Positions 10,733-21,300 of a DNA stretch of 64,000 nt are shown piece by piece. The position numbers and the translations under genes were made by a program. Source of the stretch: Acanthococcus lagerstroemiae (lineage: Eukaryota; Arthropoda; Insecta; Hemiptera; Eriococcidae). The notes under the pieces are model-generated. The model made no database searches and was not told where the DNA came from. It saw only the letters and a program-made list of their open reading frames with translations. Every line of letters begins with the position of its first letter. Position 1 is the first letter of the stretch. The DNA is taken from positions 71,458,344 to 71,522,343 of the forward strand of contig CM063108.1 in assembly GCA_031841125.1 (NCBI GenBank), in the 5' to 3' direction.

Positions 10733-11389
10733 CCAACGCGGCAGGAGGCACGCCGGGCGAAGCGTAGCATTCAGCTGACCACGCTTCAGTGATGGACGGA
10801 GAGGCTCGCCCAGTCTTCGAAAGGCGAGTGGACTCGGGAGCTGATCGGCGAGCTCGACCTGTGGTTAGGTTGGAAGCACGGAAGCCTGAACTTCCACCTG
10901 ACCCAGGTCTTGAGCGGACACGGCTGCTTCGGGACATACCTGTACCGGATGGGGTTGGCAGCAAGCGCAGAGTGCACCCATTGTGCAAGCGGAGAGGAGG
11001 ACACGCCGTGGCATACGCTGTTCGAGTGCGACGCCTGGGAGGAGGTGAGGCGCGGGGCGGTCACGATCGATCCCAGAGACGGCGTGATCGACCGTCTTGC
11101 GCCGGACACCTTGGTCTCGGAGCTGTTGAGGAGCCGAAGCGGTTGGAACCGGGTGTCGGGTTTCGTTTCGGCCATCATGCGACGGAAGATGGAGGCTGAG
11201 TGGTCGAGACAGAGGACGCAAGGAGGAGAAGCGGATGTTGCTGCTGCTACTGCGGCGGCGGGTACCATCCAGCGAAGCTCGCCCGTAGCACCAGGGCTGG
11301 AGCAGAGCTCGCCCGCAGTGCAAGGGCTGGAGCAGAGCTCGCCCGCAGTGCAAGGGCTGGAGCTTGGAAGAGTCTCACACGATGAGTGA
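10733..11389 (+). pseudogene. R1-clade pol C-terminus with CCHC-like region
   Basis: A single frame with one stop (TGA at 10790-10792). Visible: SSKGEWTRELIGELDLWL, FHLTQVLSGHGCFGTYLYRM, then a zinc-knuckle-like set ECTHCASGEEDTPWHTLFEC and a helical C-terminus (IDRLAPDTLVSELLRSRSGW, FVSAIMRRKMEAEW). The block with GHGCF, C..C, H and C is the standard C-terminal domain of R1/TRAS/SART-type elements, downstream of RT. The polymerase part and endonuclease are gone. The end is extended by a repeated Ser-Ser-Pro-rich tail. Confidence 0.85.
11276..11365 (+). repeat. Three 30-bp in-frame tandem repeats in the R1 pol tail
   Basis: Units begin AGCTCGCCCG at 11276, 11306 and 11336, and each ends with GGGCTGGAGC. 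Being 30 bp long they keep the frame and encode a repeated SSPAVQGLEQ decapeptide. The copy at 21301-21798 has only one unit, so the number varies between copies. Confidence 0.85.
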
Positions 11390-12158
11390 GTGAAGAGGAA
11401 GAGGCAGCGCGTCCGGCTGCGGGGGACCTGAAATTTCCAGGCGAGTGCTCTGGGAGCGCGGACCTCGGTCAGTAGGGAACCCCGTGGTGGCCCTGGCAGG
11501 ACGCGCGCACCGTTCCGGCCAGGAGAAATGGGGGCTCGAATCCGGCCTCAAAGCGATCCCCTCAGTACTGATGCGATGCCCGAAAGGGTAGTTTCCGGTG
11601 CCGGGGGTGCGGTGTCTCAGGGGACACTTTGGCATGCGTGCATCGCCATACGTCCCACCACACCAACTACTACTAGACTAGTTCGTCGTTTGAAAGTGCC
11701 GAAATTAATTTATCATACTACCTGTAGTGTTGGATTGTGTTTATTTCGCCTTGTGAGTAGCTGGAAACTCGATTGTGAGTATAGACTTGGTTTGGTACAC
11801 TTCTACTTACAAGTTTAGCTACTTCTAGACAGTCCGGCTTATGGAACTGGTCTTCCCATAAGCACCTATATAGAGCTGTACATTGCAAGCTTTACAGTCA
11901 TTATAAGACTGGAGAATAAAAATCATAGGGCGTCTTAAGTGTCCCTGCGTACAGCGCTAATAAGAAAACTGGCAAATACAAGCCAGAACTTTTTAATTAG
12001 CGTAATTAGTGAAACTTGCCTGAGCCGTGATCCCGGTGATAATAGAGTGATAACAGAATTCTTTCAGCTGCGTGACTGCTGCAGCAATACACATCTAATA
12101 ATTAGCTGCTCGACCATGTGGAGCGCTAAAGTCGCGAATAGTACGCAGGCATTACACA

Positions 12159-13106
12159 ATGAACGAATGCGGATTGTGTGAGAAGGAGCTGTCTGAGAAT
12201 TTCCTCACGTGCCGAATATGTAGCCAAGGTTTTTGTGTGGGGACATGCTCAGTTGCGCGGACCACATTTACCAGCATGTCAGAAGCAAGAGGGGATAATT
12301 GGAACTGCAAGAAATGTGCTCCCGCCCGCAATAAAAGGAGATGCAGTGATGTGGATGCCGATGAATTTGGGTTCAGAAAGGAGGGAAGTTAGGAAGGAGG
12401 TCGAATCAGCGATAAAAGTAGCAGTGCAGACGGCTATGGCAGAGGCACTGGAAGCCATATTGAAGAACTACGTTTATCCCAAGGTGGAAGAAATGCAGAA
12501 GCAAGTAAAGGGATTGGAACAGCACGTGGACTACCTCCAAACAAAACTTGACGAGGCTGAGCAGTACTCGAAGAAAAACAATGCCATTGTGACAGGAGTT
12601 CCCTACTCCCCAAGCGAAAACATTGTTAATGTGATCAGGGAGATAGGTAAGGCAGCTGGTGTACCCATCCAAGAGCAGGATATAGACGCGTACACAGCTC
12701 GCCTGACAAGGGGCCGCCGGCAAATAATAATCAAATTTGTCCGGAGAATGCAAAAAAGCGAGTTCATCAAGAAGGGGAGGGCAAAAAGTTACCGGCACGT
12801 TTGTTTGGTGGCACCAACGATAGGCGAGCCTATATAGACGAGCACCTCACCCATAGGGTTGCAGAGGTTCATAAGGCTGCCAGGATACTTCGCTGTGACG
12901 GTCATGCGGAATTTGGCTGGGTGAAAGAAGGGAAAGTTTTTTTAAGGCGGAAGCAGGGGGACAGGGTAACCCGTGTTACCTCTACACAACAGGTGGAGGA
13001 GTTGCGGTCAAAGTGGCCGGTTGTAGAGACGGGAACCTCAGTCAGGCAGTCCCGAGTGAACGAATCAGCAGGAAGAGCAATAAAAATTCAGACTCAAAAT
13101 GCGTAG
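12159..13106 (+). pseudogene. E2 ORF1: PHD-like finger, coiled coil, Baculo_FP-like domain
   Basis: ORF1 proteins bind element RNA and act as chaperones. The first part (frame of ATG 12159) has CGLC, CRIC, CVGTC and WNCKKC, a PHD-like Cys pattern. The frame shifts near 12350-12390 into the next part, which has a heptad-like helix (about 12430-12590, with KVEEMQKQVKGLEQHVDYL) and NNAIVTGVPYS, as in the RNA-binding region of LINE ORF1 proteins. A second shift near 12800-12837 leads to YIDEHLTHRVAEVHKAARIL and FGWVKEGKVFLRRKQGD, which look like the C-terminal Baculo_FP (FP25-like) domain. Two shifts and no other stops: broken but little decayed. Confidence 0.78.
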
Positions 13107-13399
13107 GCAGAGCCGCAGTGCTGAAGATAACCCTACAGTTAAACTACCGCGCTAAACCTAGAAGTACGAGTAGAAGTAAGCAAGCGCTGTACTTAGTCCA
13201 TAAGTTGTCATGTAATTCCTCCCCTCCATCCCAAATAGTTTTTAATTGTAAGTTTCTGTTCTTCCATCAACAGCTTCCCCGTGAATCACAGCAGCTATTA
13301 CCTCCGTGTAACATATTCAATAGTATCATCCTCGGCCCCTGGACCCAGCAACTTGGCAAGCACCGGGTTCATAGCCCGCACACCCCAGTACTCAGTGAT

Positions 13400-13990
13400 A
13401 ATGGGTAAGCTCAAGGTACTCATAATGAACATAAGTTCGCTACAAGCTCATCATGGGGAACTAGAACTATTACTGGGGCAAGAAGAAGGTAACTAAGATG
13501 TAATGATGCTCTCAGAAACCTGGATCAAAGAGGACTTGGCGGGGCTGTACAAAATTGCTGGGTACAAATTACACGTTGAGAGGAGGCAGGGGTACCAAAA
13601 GTCTGGTGAGGTTGCAATTTACATTAAAGAGGGGATAACTTTTAAGATCGAGAAAGCATCAAAAGGAGGAATCTGCAACGTACTGGTAGGTACCATAACA
13701 GACACAAAAGGACCAAAATTAGTAATGTTTACAGATTCTGCCACACCTCAATATCACAGTATTGCAGTTACATCACAGAGTTATGCGGCCGGGTGATGAT
13801 GAACCATGAGCCTACAAGAGTGCAACGGGGCGTCACTACATGCATAGACCACTGCTGGTTTAGAAGAGAAACTATGAGTAAATTAGAAGTCATCTGCACC
13901 ACAATTGATCCAGGAATTTCCGACCACAAAGTTTTAAATGTTACTCTTGTGGGATGGGGTAGTCAAGAAGAAACAAGAGAACAGGAATGA
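13400..13990 (+). pseudogene. E2 endonuclease, internally deleted
   Basis: Start of ORF2. LKVLIMNISSLQAHHGELE (from 13400) and LSETWIKEDL (about 13508) match the first Asn and the catalytic Glu motifs of the APE-type endonuclease. After GPKLVMFTDS (to about 13740) the middle of the domain, with its Asp/Asn motifs, is missing. The text resumes with HEPTRVQRG, TCIDHCWF and GISDHKVLNVTL, the last holding the terminal Ser-Asp-His motif. Stops occur at 13494 and 13794. It cannot cut DNA. Confidence 0.75.
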
Positions 13991-14102
13991 AAATTTACTA
14001 ACTTCAAGCGCATAGAACAGCTCATCGCAGAATTTGATTGAAACAAAATTCTAGAACAACCTGGAGACCCAACAACAAAGTTGGTGGAAAACCTGGGAGA
14101 CA

Positions 14103-15914
14103 TTGTTCAGAAAGGCACAACAAAGCGGGATAATAGGGAGAAATAAAAAGAGAAGGAAACAAACACCCTGGGCCTCAGATGAACTGGTTCGATTATGTAA
14201 TGAGAAAGAGAAGGTGGCCAAACTAAAAAAGCGAAACCCCCAAGATATTAGGCTTGTGGAACAATTCAGGGAGCCAGGGAAAGCAGTCAGTAGAATAACA
14301 AGGTGGTGGGATAAAAAGAGGTGTTACACGACGCTGCTAGACAACAGCACTACTGATCTTAAGAAATACTAGAGTATAATAAATGATGTAGCAGACAGGA
14401 AAACGGAGGCCATAAAGAGCATCAGGTTGGGAGACAGCACCGTGGATGTAGCTGGGAATGAGGTTAATATAGCGAGCTACTTTAACGAGTACTTCTCGGG
14501 AATCACAGGGGTCGAAGGAAGAACCAGTTCGGGAAGGGATCAGAGCCAACCACTGAGTGTTAATTCTTTCTGGTTCCAGTCAGAATCCGTGGCTGAGGTC
14601 CGCACCACAATAAGATCACTGCCATCTAAGCTGAGTACTGGGGTTGACAGTATACCCAGCAGGGTTGTAAAAATAGGCGAGGACCAACTTAGCTGAGGTA
14701 CTCGCTGCCGCTTTTAATGTCTCTGTCATGGAAGGAGTGTTCCGTAAAATCCTCAAAACTGCAAAAGTAGTTCCCATCCATAAAGCAGGTGATAAACAGC
14801 AGGCCGCCAACTATAGACCCATAGCACTTCTCTCCCCAATATCGAGGGTATATGAAGAGTTGATGTACAAAAGACTAGTCAAATATTTAAAAGCCAAAAA
14901 TTTATTATCCAACAATCAATTCGGATTCATTGAGGAGAGAGGAACTACAGAAGCAATGGCTAGCCACCTACAGCATATTAATGAAGGAGTTGATTGGAAC
15001 AACGGCATTGTAGGTATTGATCTTGATGTTAAAAAAGCATTTGATACGATTAACCACAAGAAGCTACTGGACAAGATGGAAATGGCGGGCATTCGAGGCT
15101 TCACGTTAGCATGGTTTAGTAGCTATTTGGAGGGAAGGGAAACGAGGGTAGAAATCTCCGGGAAGCTGAGTAGTTCATTGCAAGTCAGAAGGAGGGTGCC
15201 ACAGGGAAGCTGCCTGGGGCCCCTCTTATTTACAATATACGTGAACGAATTGTGCGATATGGAACTTAGGGGAAAAGTATTTTGTTTTGCTGATGACACG
15301 GCAATAGTATACTGGGGGAATAACCCGGGGGAGTTATGCGGACAGATATACGCAGACCTAGAAAAACTAGCGAAATGGTATTCGGAAAACGGGCTAGAGG
15401 TAAACCTTGAAAAATCTCAAGTTTGTAGTCTATGGTCACAGAAAAGATACTGAGGAATTCGATGACGCAATAAAAATTCCAGACCGGAATCATTGCCTAA
15501 CAGCACTCGAAAGAGCGTCCGAAATAAAGTACCTAGGTGTGATTTTCGACGCGAAATTATCATGGGGCCCGCAATTAGATAAACTTCAGAAAAAGCTCAG
15601 GCAGTTGAATTACCTTATTTACCACCTGGGAAATTATTTTGGAAGGACACACCTTATTAAAATCTACAAAGCATTATACGAATCAGTGCTGCGGTACGGG
15701 CTGGTATTATGGGGGAAGGCTGACAGCTACCATGTCGAACCAATAAAGGTGCTGCAAAGAAAGGCCATAAGAAATATATATGGGAGCTGGTACCACCAAA
15801 GTATATAAAAGAAACCAGTAGAAAACAGCTAGAATACGAACTCGTGAAACAATTTAATTTATTACCGGTGTCCATACGAAACTTAGCTGCCGAAATTGAG
15901 AACGGAAGACCCAA
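14103..15914 (+). pseudogene. E2 reverse transcriptase, broken
   Basis: Pieces in order: TPWASDELVRLCNEKEKVAKL, a TAG at 14370, FNEYFSGITGVEG, LSTGVDSIPSRVVKIGEDQL with a break near 14693, KVVPIHKAGDKQQAANYRP, FGFIEERGTTEAM, IDLDVKKAFDTINH, RRVPQGSCLGPLLFTIYVNE, FADDTAIVYWGN (about 15286, catalytic Asp pair intact), a frameshift near 15410-15453, YLGVIFDAKLSWGPQLDKL and LYESVLRYGLVLWG, then a deletion near 15780 of roughly 55 codons compared with E1, and a last piece with YIKETSRKQLEYEL. The catalytic core itself is open from 14728 to 15453. Confidence 0.83.
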
Positions 15915-16070
15915 GGGATAAGAAGAAATTAATTAAAAAAGTGAAGTGCGAACTGAGAACCCACTTACAATCCCTGACATGACGGAGACAGTGAGGGGTC
16001 GGGTCACCTGCAGTTTTCCGAGTCCCTGCTCCAAATATAATTGTTGTACAACCAGTACTAAATGTATCCT

Positions 16071-16640
16071 TATCGTGATTATTTTAATTCTTCGCAGATT
16101 TAAATTATTATTTTATTTGTTCATTTTAAATTTTAAAGACTTCAATCAGTTACCATCGTATCTCTTTTTGCTATGCACTTTTTCCCTTCGCGACCATTAT
16201 TCGTTTTGGTTCCGTTACTAAGTGTATATCATTATAGTGATTGTTTTATTTTATCGTGATTATTTTAATTTTCCACAAACTTCATTCAATATCTGACTTA
16301 CTCATTTTAAATCTTCAGTTACCATCGCGTCTCCTTTTGTCATACACTTTTTCCTTCGCGATCATATTTCATTTTTTGTTTCCGTTTGTGTTGTATAACC
16401 ATTAATAAGTGGCGTTGTGGGACGTATGGCGATGCACGCATGCCAAAGTTAATAAGTATCGTGATTATTTTATTTTTCGCTGATTTTAATACTTTTTACA
16501 AATTTAATTCATTATTTTATTCGTTCATTTTAAGTTTTAAAGATTTTAATTAGTTACCGCCGTGTCTCTTTTCGTTACGTACTTTTTCCCTTCGCGATCA
16601 TTATTCGTTTTTGTCTCCGTTGCTGGGGATCGCTGTAGGC
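16071..16640 (+). repeat. Three tandem units in the E2 3' UTR
   Basis: Units start with TATCGTGATTATTTTA at 16071, 16252 and 16457. Each goes on through TTCATTTTAA, a CAGTTACC or TAGTTACC block, CACTTTTTCCCTTCGCGA and a T-rich end with GTTTCCGTT. A 38-bp R1-clade tail has landed between units 2 and 3. Confidence 0.8.
16411..16448 (-). mobile_element. 38-bp R1-clade 3' end with its own TSD
   Basis: The reverse complement reads CTTTGGCATGCGTGCATCGC and then CATACGTCCCACAACGCC, the terminal part of the R1-clade 3' UTR seen at 11628-11665. It is flanked by TTAATAAGT at 16402-16410 and 16449-16457. This is an extreme 5' truncation: reverse transcription stopped after fewer than 40 bases. Confidence 0.8.
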
Positions 16641-16953
16641 TAAATTCACTAGTCACATCCTTCTTTATTACCGACTTTTCGGAGAAAAGGGAGGTATTAC
16701 ACTCGTCAAAGTTGTCAAGATGGGGGCGGGGGCAATGATTTTTTTTAAATGCGTAGTGATGAGGATGCATTGTTCAAAAGGAACCACATGCTATTCGTGT
16801 TGCATTAGTCTGGCCATAATATTCAGTAATTTAGATTTTTCTTCAATTTTAAACTAGCACTACTAGTAGGTCAGTTGGTCGTCACCTTGTATGTTAAAAA
16901 TTTTGATCAATTACCGTCGCTTTTTTCATTAATATTGTAGTAGTCAAAACCAC

Positions 16954-16992
16954 TGACCCCTATTCGGGCCTCGCTCGGCCATTGAGGGGTCA
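16954..16992 (+). promoter_or_regulatory. 3'-terminal RNA stem-loop of E2
   Basis: TGACCCC (16954-16960) pairs with GGGGTCA (16986-16992); an inner GGCC (16967-16970) pairs with GGCC (16977-16980). It lies about 45 bp before the ATT tail, as in E1. The outer stem differs from E1 (TGATCCCC/GGGGATCA) but stays paired, as expected of a structure kept by selection. Confidence 0.7.
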
Positions 16993-17032
16993 GCTTGTTG
17001 TTGTAATATTCTGTGTAATTTCTATGAAAATA

Positions 17033-17065
<33 letters not shown>

Positions 17066-17078
17066 TACTACTACTACT
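17033..17078 (+). repeat. (ATT)n tail running into (ACT)n, 3' edge of E2
   Basis: About ten ATT units and five ACT units, then GCACACACAC. It has the same order as at the E1 3' end, with the ACT part nearest the flank. Confidence 0.9.
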
Positions 17079-17846
17079 GCACACACACGCCTTTTTGTGT
17101 TCGCGTACCTATGTACGTATGTATATTAAACGAAAATGTTAACATACATACGTCCCAAGTACAACTTATATGGTGAAGAAACTCTATTAGGATCGAGTTT
17201 AATACACCAATTATGTAAATACGCGAATTATAATTCGAAGCAATGGGAAAAGTAATAAATAATTGACATTAATGAAAATGCACCGAAGCAGCCAGCAGAA
17301 GCTGATTCTGAACCTGGTTAGGATTACGTTTTCTTTGACCTTACTATACGCTTTTAAGGCAAATTTTCGTACATATTCTTGTATTTTTCCACCTGACATT
17401 TAGAAAAACAAATCTATAAGCTCATAGTGTAAGTTGAACGACTTCTGAAGACATGATATGGGAGGCTCCTTGCTCTCGGCGAAACAATGACACTGGAATA
17501 GTCGAGTAGTTTCATCTTGAGTGTCGGCTGTCGAGTTGCAAAAAATTAGGGGATGTTCCGATTAGTTTACAGCGAAGTCGCTCGTCGCGCGTCCACACGA
17601 CCGAGCGAACCAGTCAACAGAATTTTCAATATCAAAATGTTCTCTCCATGCACTTTAATAAAACATTTTGGGCCTAAAAGCTTTCGAATTTTAAATTCTT
17701 TAGACTGGTTTTTGTTCACGACATCACGACTAAAATTCCAAAAAATTAAGCTTTTACACGTTTTCATTTATGCGACAAACTAAGGTTGGAAAGGGGCCTA
17801 GCAGGGGTTTTCGAGTCTTTTTTGACTTCACCGGTACGCTTAAAAA
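17079..17846. other. Non-coding stretch
   Basis: The short frames at 17211-17399 and 17553-17783 show no family signature. Nothing else is seen before the MITE at 17847. Confidence 0.45.
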
Positions 17847-18063
17847 CAGGGCCAGATTTAGGGGGGGGGCTGGGGGCCCCGGGCCCGCACATTTTTTATT
17901 ACATGCTTGTACAGACGAGCGCGCTACGTACGCTCACGTACAATATAAAATACCTAATAATAATGACAATGATGACGATATGATCAATGTTGCTAAAAAA
18001 AAAATTTTGGGGGCCCACACAAAATTTGGGCCCCGGGCCCGCAAGTGCCTAAATCAGGCCCTG
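17847..18063. mobile_element. hAT-type MITE, CAGGGCC family
   Basis: 217 bp. The left end CAGGGCCAGATTTAGG and the inverted right end CAGGGCCTGATTTAGG are terminal inverted repeats, followed inward by runs of G and C (GGGCCCCGGGCCCGCA on both sides). A perfect 8-bp target duplication CTTAAAAA lies at 17839-17846 and 18064-18071. No coding capacity; a hAT transposase would act on it in trans. Confidence 0.92.
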
Positions 18064-18071
18064 CTTAAAAA

Positions 18072-19244
18072 CTAGAACAAAATTATACAATCCAAATTTG
18101 TAAATATCGCACCATCTAACCAATTTTGCTTAAAAACTTTCACATATCTGCGATACTTTTCAAAATTCTCCCTTGCCTCATTTGGACCATTATTAAACAG
18201 CACGACTTAATCAAGTCTCCATTCTTACATACTCGATAAAGTAGTACATTTTTTCTCTTCTCTTGGCTACTTCACAAGCATCCTGTAGTTTTATGCTTAG
18301 AGTTGTGAAATTCGCTCGTAATTCTGATTTTGGTGGACATAGATGTTATTTCTACCGGGTTTCAACTTTCTGCCTATGAGTAAGAATTTATAATAAAGTT
18401 CACATTTTCCCAAAAATAAGTCACTGTGCAGCGCATCGTATGACGGGCAGCATTATATCTGTCATAAACTCGTAAAATAAGAATTCAGTATTTTTGAGGC
18501 GCCGAATTTTCAGCTTATTTGTTATCGTGGAGACTGATCTCTTTCATTGCGATAGCTGAATAACGATGCCACATTCGCGGCATCTCCATCGACCTTACTC
18601 CCTGCATGATAACCATTTTCGACGACTCGACGCGACGTGTCTCGAAATAACAATAATTTTACCCATACGTTTTGAGCACCAGAAATTACGAAACCAAACT
18701 TTACAGTCAGGGCGAGCGTAGAAATAAGCCAATATCTAAAGTTTGTTCAATATACCGAACTTCTTAGGTGAGTCGGCACAACATCGGTTTTTCACAACGC
18801 AGGCAATGAATCTGCAATGTTGAAACATTATTATTCATAAAAGAAATTCCAATTTTTGACGTCATTCAAAAGTTCTAAGTGATAGGAGGTATCTTTATAG
18901 GAGGCACATCGCAATACTCTATACACGTAATGAAATCTTAGAAAAGGGTAAAGCGTGAAATATCATCTCATTTTAAGTAAGGGGAGGGGGAGGAGAGATG
19001 ATAGGTATTATAAAACAAGAAGAATAACAAAGAATGCTGCTTATTTAAATCGTCGCCTCAGGATGTGTAACGCCGCTGCTACTAAGCGCGAATAACCGAA
19101 AATTTCCAAATAATCTTGCAATGTCGGGCCACAATTCACATTGCATCAAAGTGCAGAGCTCGTAACAGACAGCCAGAGATAGAGAACAGAGAATTTGATC
19201 CTCCCCCCCCCCCCGCCCCAATAAGGAAAGCTAAATGGAACCAA
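18072..19244. other. Non-coding stretch
   Basis: No recognised element, RNA gene or convincing reading frame. Confidence 0.45.
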
Positions 19245-19532
19245 TTAGAATCCAGATATGAAGAGTGCCGGCTTGGCCACTTCAACAACACCACCGCCGC
19301 TAGTAAAAATTTTCGAATTGTCCTCGATAGATGCAGTCGTCACTCTTTTTGTATTCCCGAGACATAAGCCAGACCGAGACGCGACAATAAGGCTGACTAT
19401 TATTACGAGTAAAAGTGCTGTGAAAGGCCGCCGGTTGTTGATCTCCGTACTGAGTTTCAACGGCCAAGTGCACTGGCTGGATGAATAGATCGTCTCCAAC
19501 CTATCTCCGTAAGTCTGCCATCTTCGAGGCAC
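19245..19532 (-). CDS. Possible exon with hydrophobic segment, unknown
   Basis: A 95-codon open stretch on the minus strand with no ATG; it opens at a GTG. It contains a leader- or membrane-like segment (FTALLLVIIVSLIVASRSGLC) followed by a polar region and a stop. The composition looks protein-like, but no family, convincing splice sites or neighbours support it. It could equally be chance. Confidence 0.18.
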   Translation of the reverse strand: MPRRWQTYGDRLETIYSSSQCTWPLKLSTEINNRRPFTALLLVIIVSLIVASRSGLCLGNTKRVTTASIEDNSKIFTSGGGVVEVAKPALFISGF

Positions 19533-21290
19533 TTCGCAAACATTTCCTAATTGTTTTCTTTTGTACTGACTTTATACATTCGGCACGCTAAAAGCCGGTT
19601 TCTGTATTCACTTTCGAAGTGCGATATCCTTTTTTCTTTTGAATGTGTGGATGTATGAGCGACACTGTCCCTATGGTCGTCTATTTCTTTAAAATCGCAG
19701 GAAGATGTCGAGAAGGCGGTCTTTGTCAAGTGTTTTACCATCAGGATCAGTTCAGAGACAGAGAGTGAGGGGGAAACTGCGACTATATGTCTCGAAACGT
19801 ACTCTCGACACCGGTAAAAATGGCTGCAGATTCTTGATCTGCTTCAGCACGTGTGATGCAAGAGCGCACAAGACGATCGTTAAAAAAGTGTTTACGCTAA
19901 TTTATTAATTAATTCGATCGGATATTCGAGATTTACATTTTAACAGACAACTGCGCTCGAATTAAACGATTACAAAACAATACGGCTAATAAATTTTTGT
20001 CGGAGGAAATGGAACGACGAAGTGTTCGTTCAGATTTAACGATCGTGAAATTTCTCACTAGCAGTTACGAACATATGCGACGATTTGGTCCATTAGCTCA
20101 CAGCCGCCAATAATTCCATCTATTCGATCGTCAAAAAATTCGATTACGTAACCCGTAAGCCTATAAATATTGGAACTAACCTCGTATCATAAATTAAATG
20201 TTATCTCTCGAATGGCGAGTTGTGCTCCGAGTACAGCGATGTGTATTGTGCAGTTTAAACTCCGTAATCTACGTATAAAGAGCTGCTGAAAAAACCGATT
20301 ATCGAATTTGCTGGGTTCGAGTGCATTAGAAAACGACACGATATGCTAATTCGATCAATTGGAAAAGCACAAGGAAAACTCTTGCTAAAAATAATATCTT
20401 TTTAGGTATCTGTGTGCAAAACACGCGATTTTTCGTAGGTAAACCGGACAAGCGGAATCACTTTTTTGTAACCTTCCAAAATCTGCACGAAATACACACG
20501 AAGCGTGTGAGAAAGTTTCAAAACTATGCGAGAAATATTTTCTCGTGTGCTGCGAGTACTAAATTTCTCGCATCAGAACTGAACTCACACTGAACCGACT
20601 CCCCTGGACCGAGCCCGAACCAGAAAACACCGTCTCTCCAGCCACAGACATGAAATTCAGCAAATTAGTGTCAAACTGAAAACACCTATCATAAATGACT
20701 ACCGTATTGTGCTCCCCAAAATAATTCATTTGCTCTCAACCCGAGCCCTGGAATCCGCTCCTCCGAGCATGACCTCAGAGACGCTTCTTCTCAATATAAT
20801 TAAACATAAACATAATACATAACGCTAAGCCATCATCCTACTCAATGCGACAGGTTATGCGTTGTAATAGATTGGAAGTTGGAGTTGATATAACCTAAGG
20901 AATGGTATCTATATATCAAGTATTTTGTATTACACTCACTTATGAACATAAACACTCGTGAAATCCCACTCTCTCTCTCACTGTAAATGAGCGGCAGGTT
21001 GCCACATGGAGTTAAAACACTGTCAAGAATAAGTTCAGTGCCTTTCAAAACCAAAAGAATGATATCCATATTTTACCTTCTCGAGAATATTAATATTTAT
21101 GAACCCTTTTCCCATATCATTGCACACATTGTAGATGCAGATGACGGTCACAATAGTGCCGAAATTGAATTCAGCGACCTCCAAAACATAGAAAATGATA
21201 TTCGTAATGCATCTTCTCATAAATGTAAACCATTTTCATGTCTTATTAGGCGTCACAATTTGCGGGTTAGGGTCAAAATATTCCCAAAAC
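19533..21290. other. Non-coding stretch
   Basis: The frames at 19705-19908 and 20987-21361 are not supported; the second runs into the R1-clade insertion. A CT-rich patch (CTCTCTCTCTCAC) lies near 20971. Confidence 0.45.
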
Positions 21291-21300
21291 TGGGTAAGAG

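Larger units (their letters stand above)
10731..11665 (+). mobile_element. R1-clade non-LTR retrotransposon, 5'-truncated, with 13-bp TSD
   Basis: The 3' part of a pol gene plus a GC-rich 3' UTR that ends TACGTCCCACCACACCA without poly(A). The direct repeat ACTACTACTAGAC occurs at 10718-10730 and 11666-11678, exactly at its ends, and is the target duplication. It therefore landed in the ACT array between E1 and E2 after both were present. The same 3' end recurs at 21798, 16411, 34941, 40602 and 61962. R1 itself inserts into 28S rRNA genes; this copy did not, so it belongs to a non-rDNA branch or is an off-target event. Confidence 0.88.
11679..17063 (+). mobile_element. Non-LTR retrotransposon E2, near full length but broken
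   Basis: About 5.4 kb: 5' UTR (11679-12158), ORF1 remains (12159-13106), endonuclease remains (13400-13990), RT remains (14103-15914), a long T-rich 3' UTR with three internal repeats, a stem-loop at 16954-16992 and an ATT tail. Its RT is clearly related to that of E1 (shared FADDTAIVY, GSCLGPLLFTIYVN, AFDT.NH and LYESVLRYGL). The ORF order and the PHD plus Baculo_FP-like ORF1 put it in the Jockey/CR1 group of LINEs. It is older than E1, judging by its stops, frameshifts and deletions. Confidence 0.83.

Noticed and set aside
10865..11353. Overlapping frames on both strands over the R1-clade fragment
   Set aside because: Only the frame starting at 10733 carries the known C-terminal motifs; the others are shadows in GC-rich DNA.
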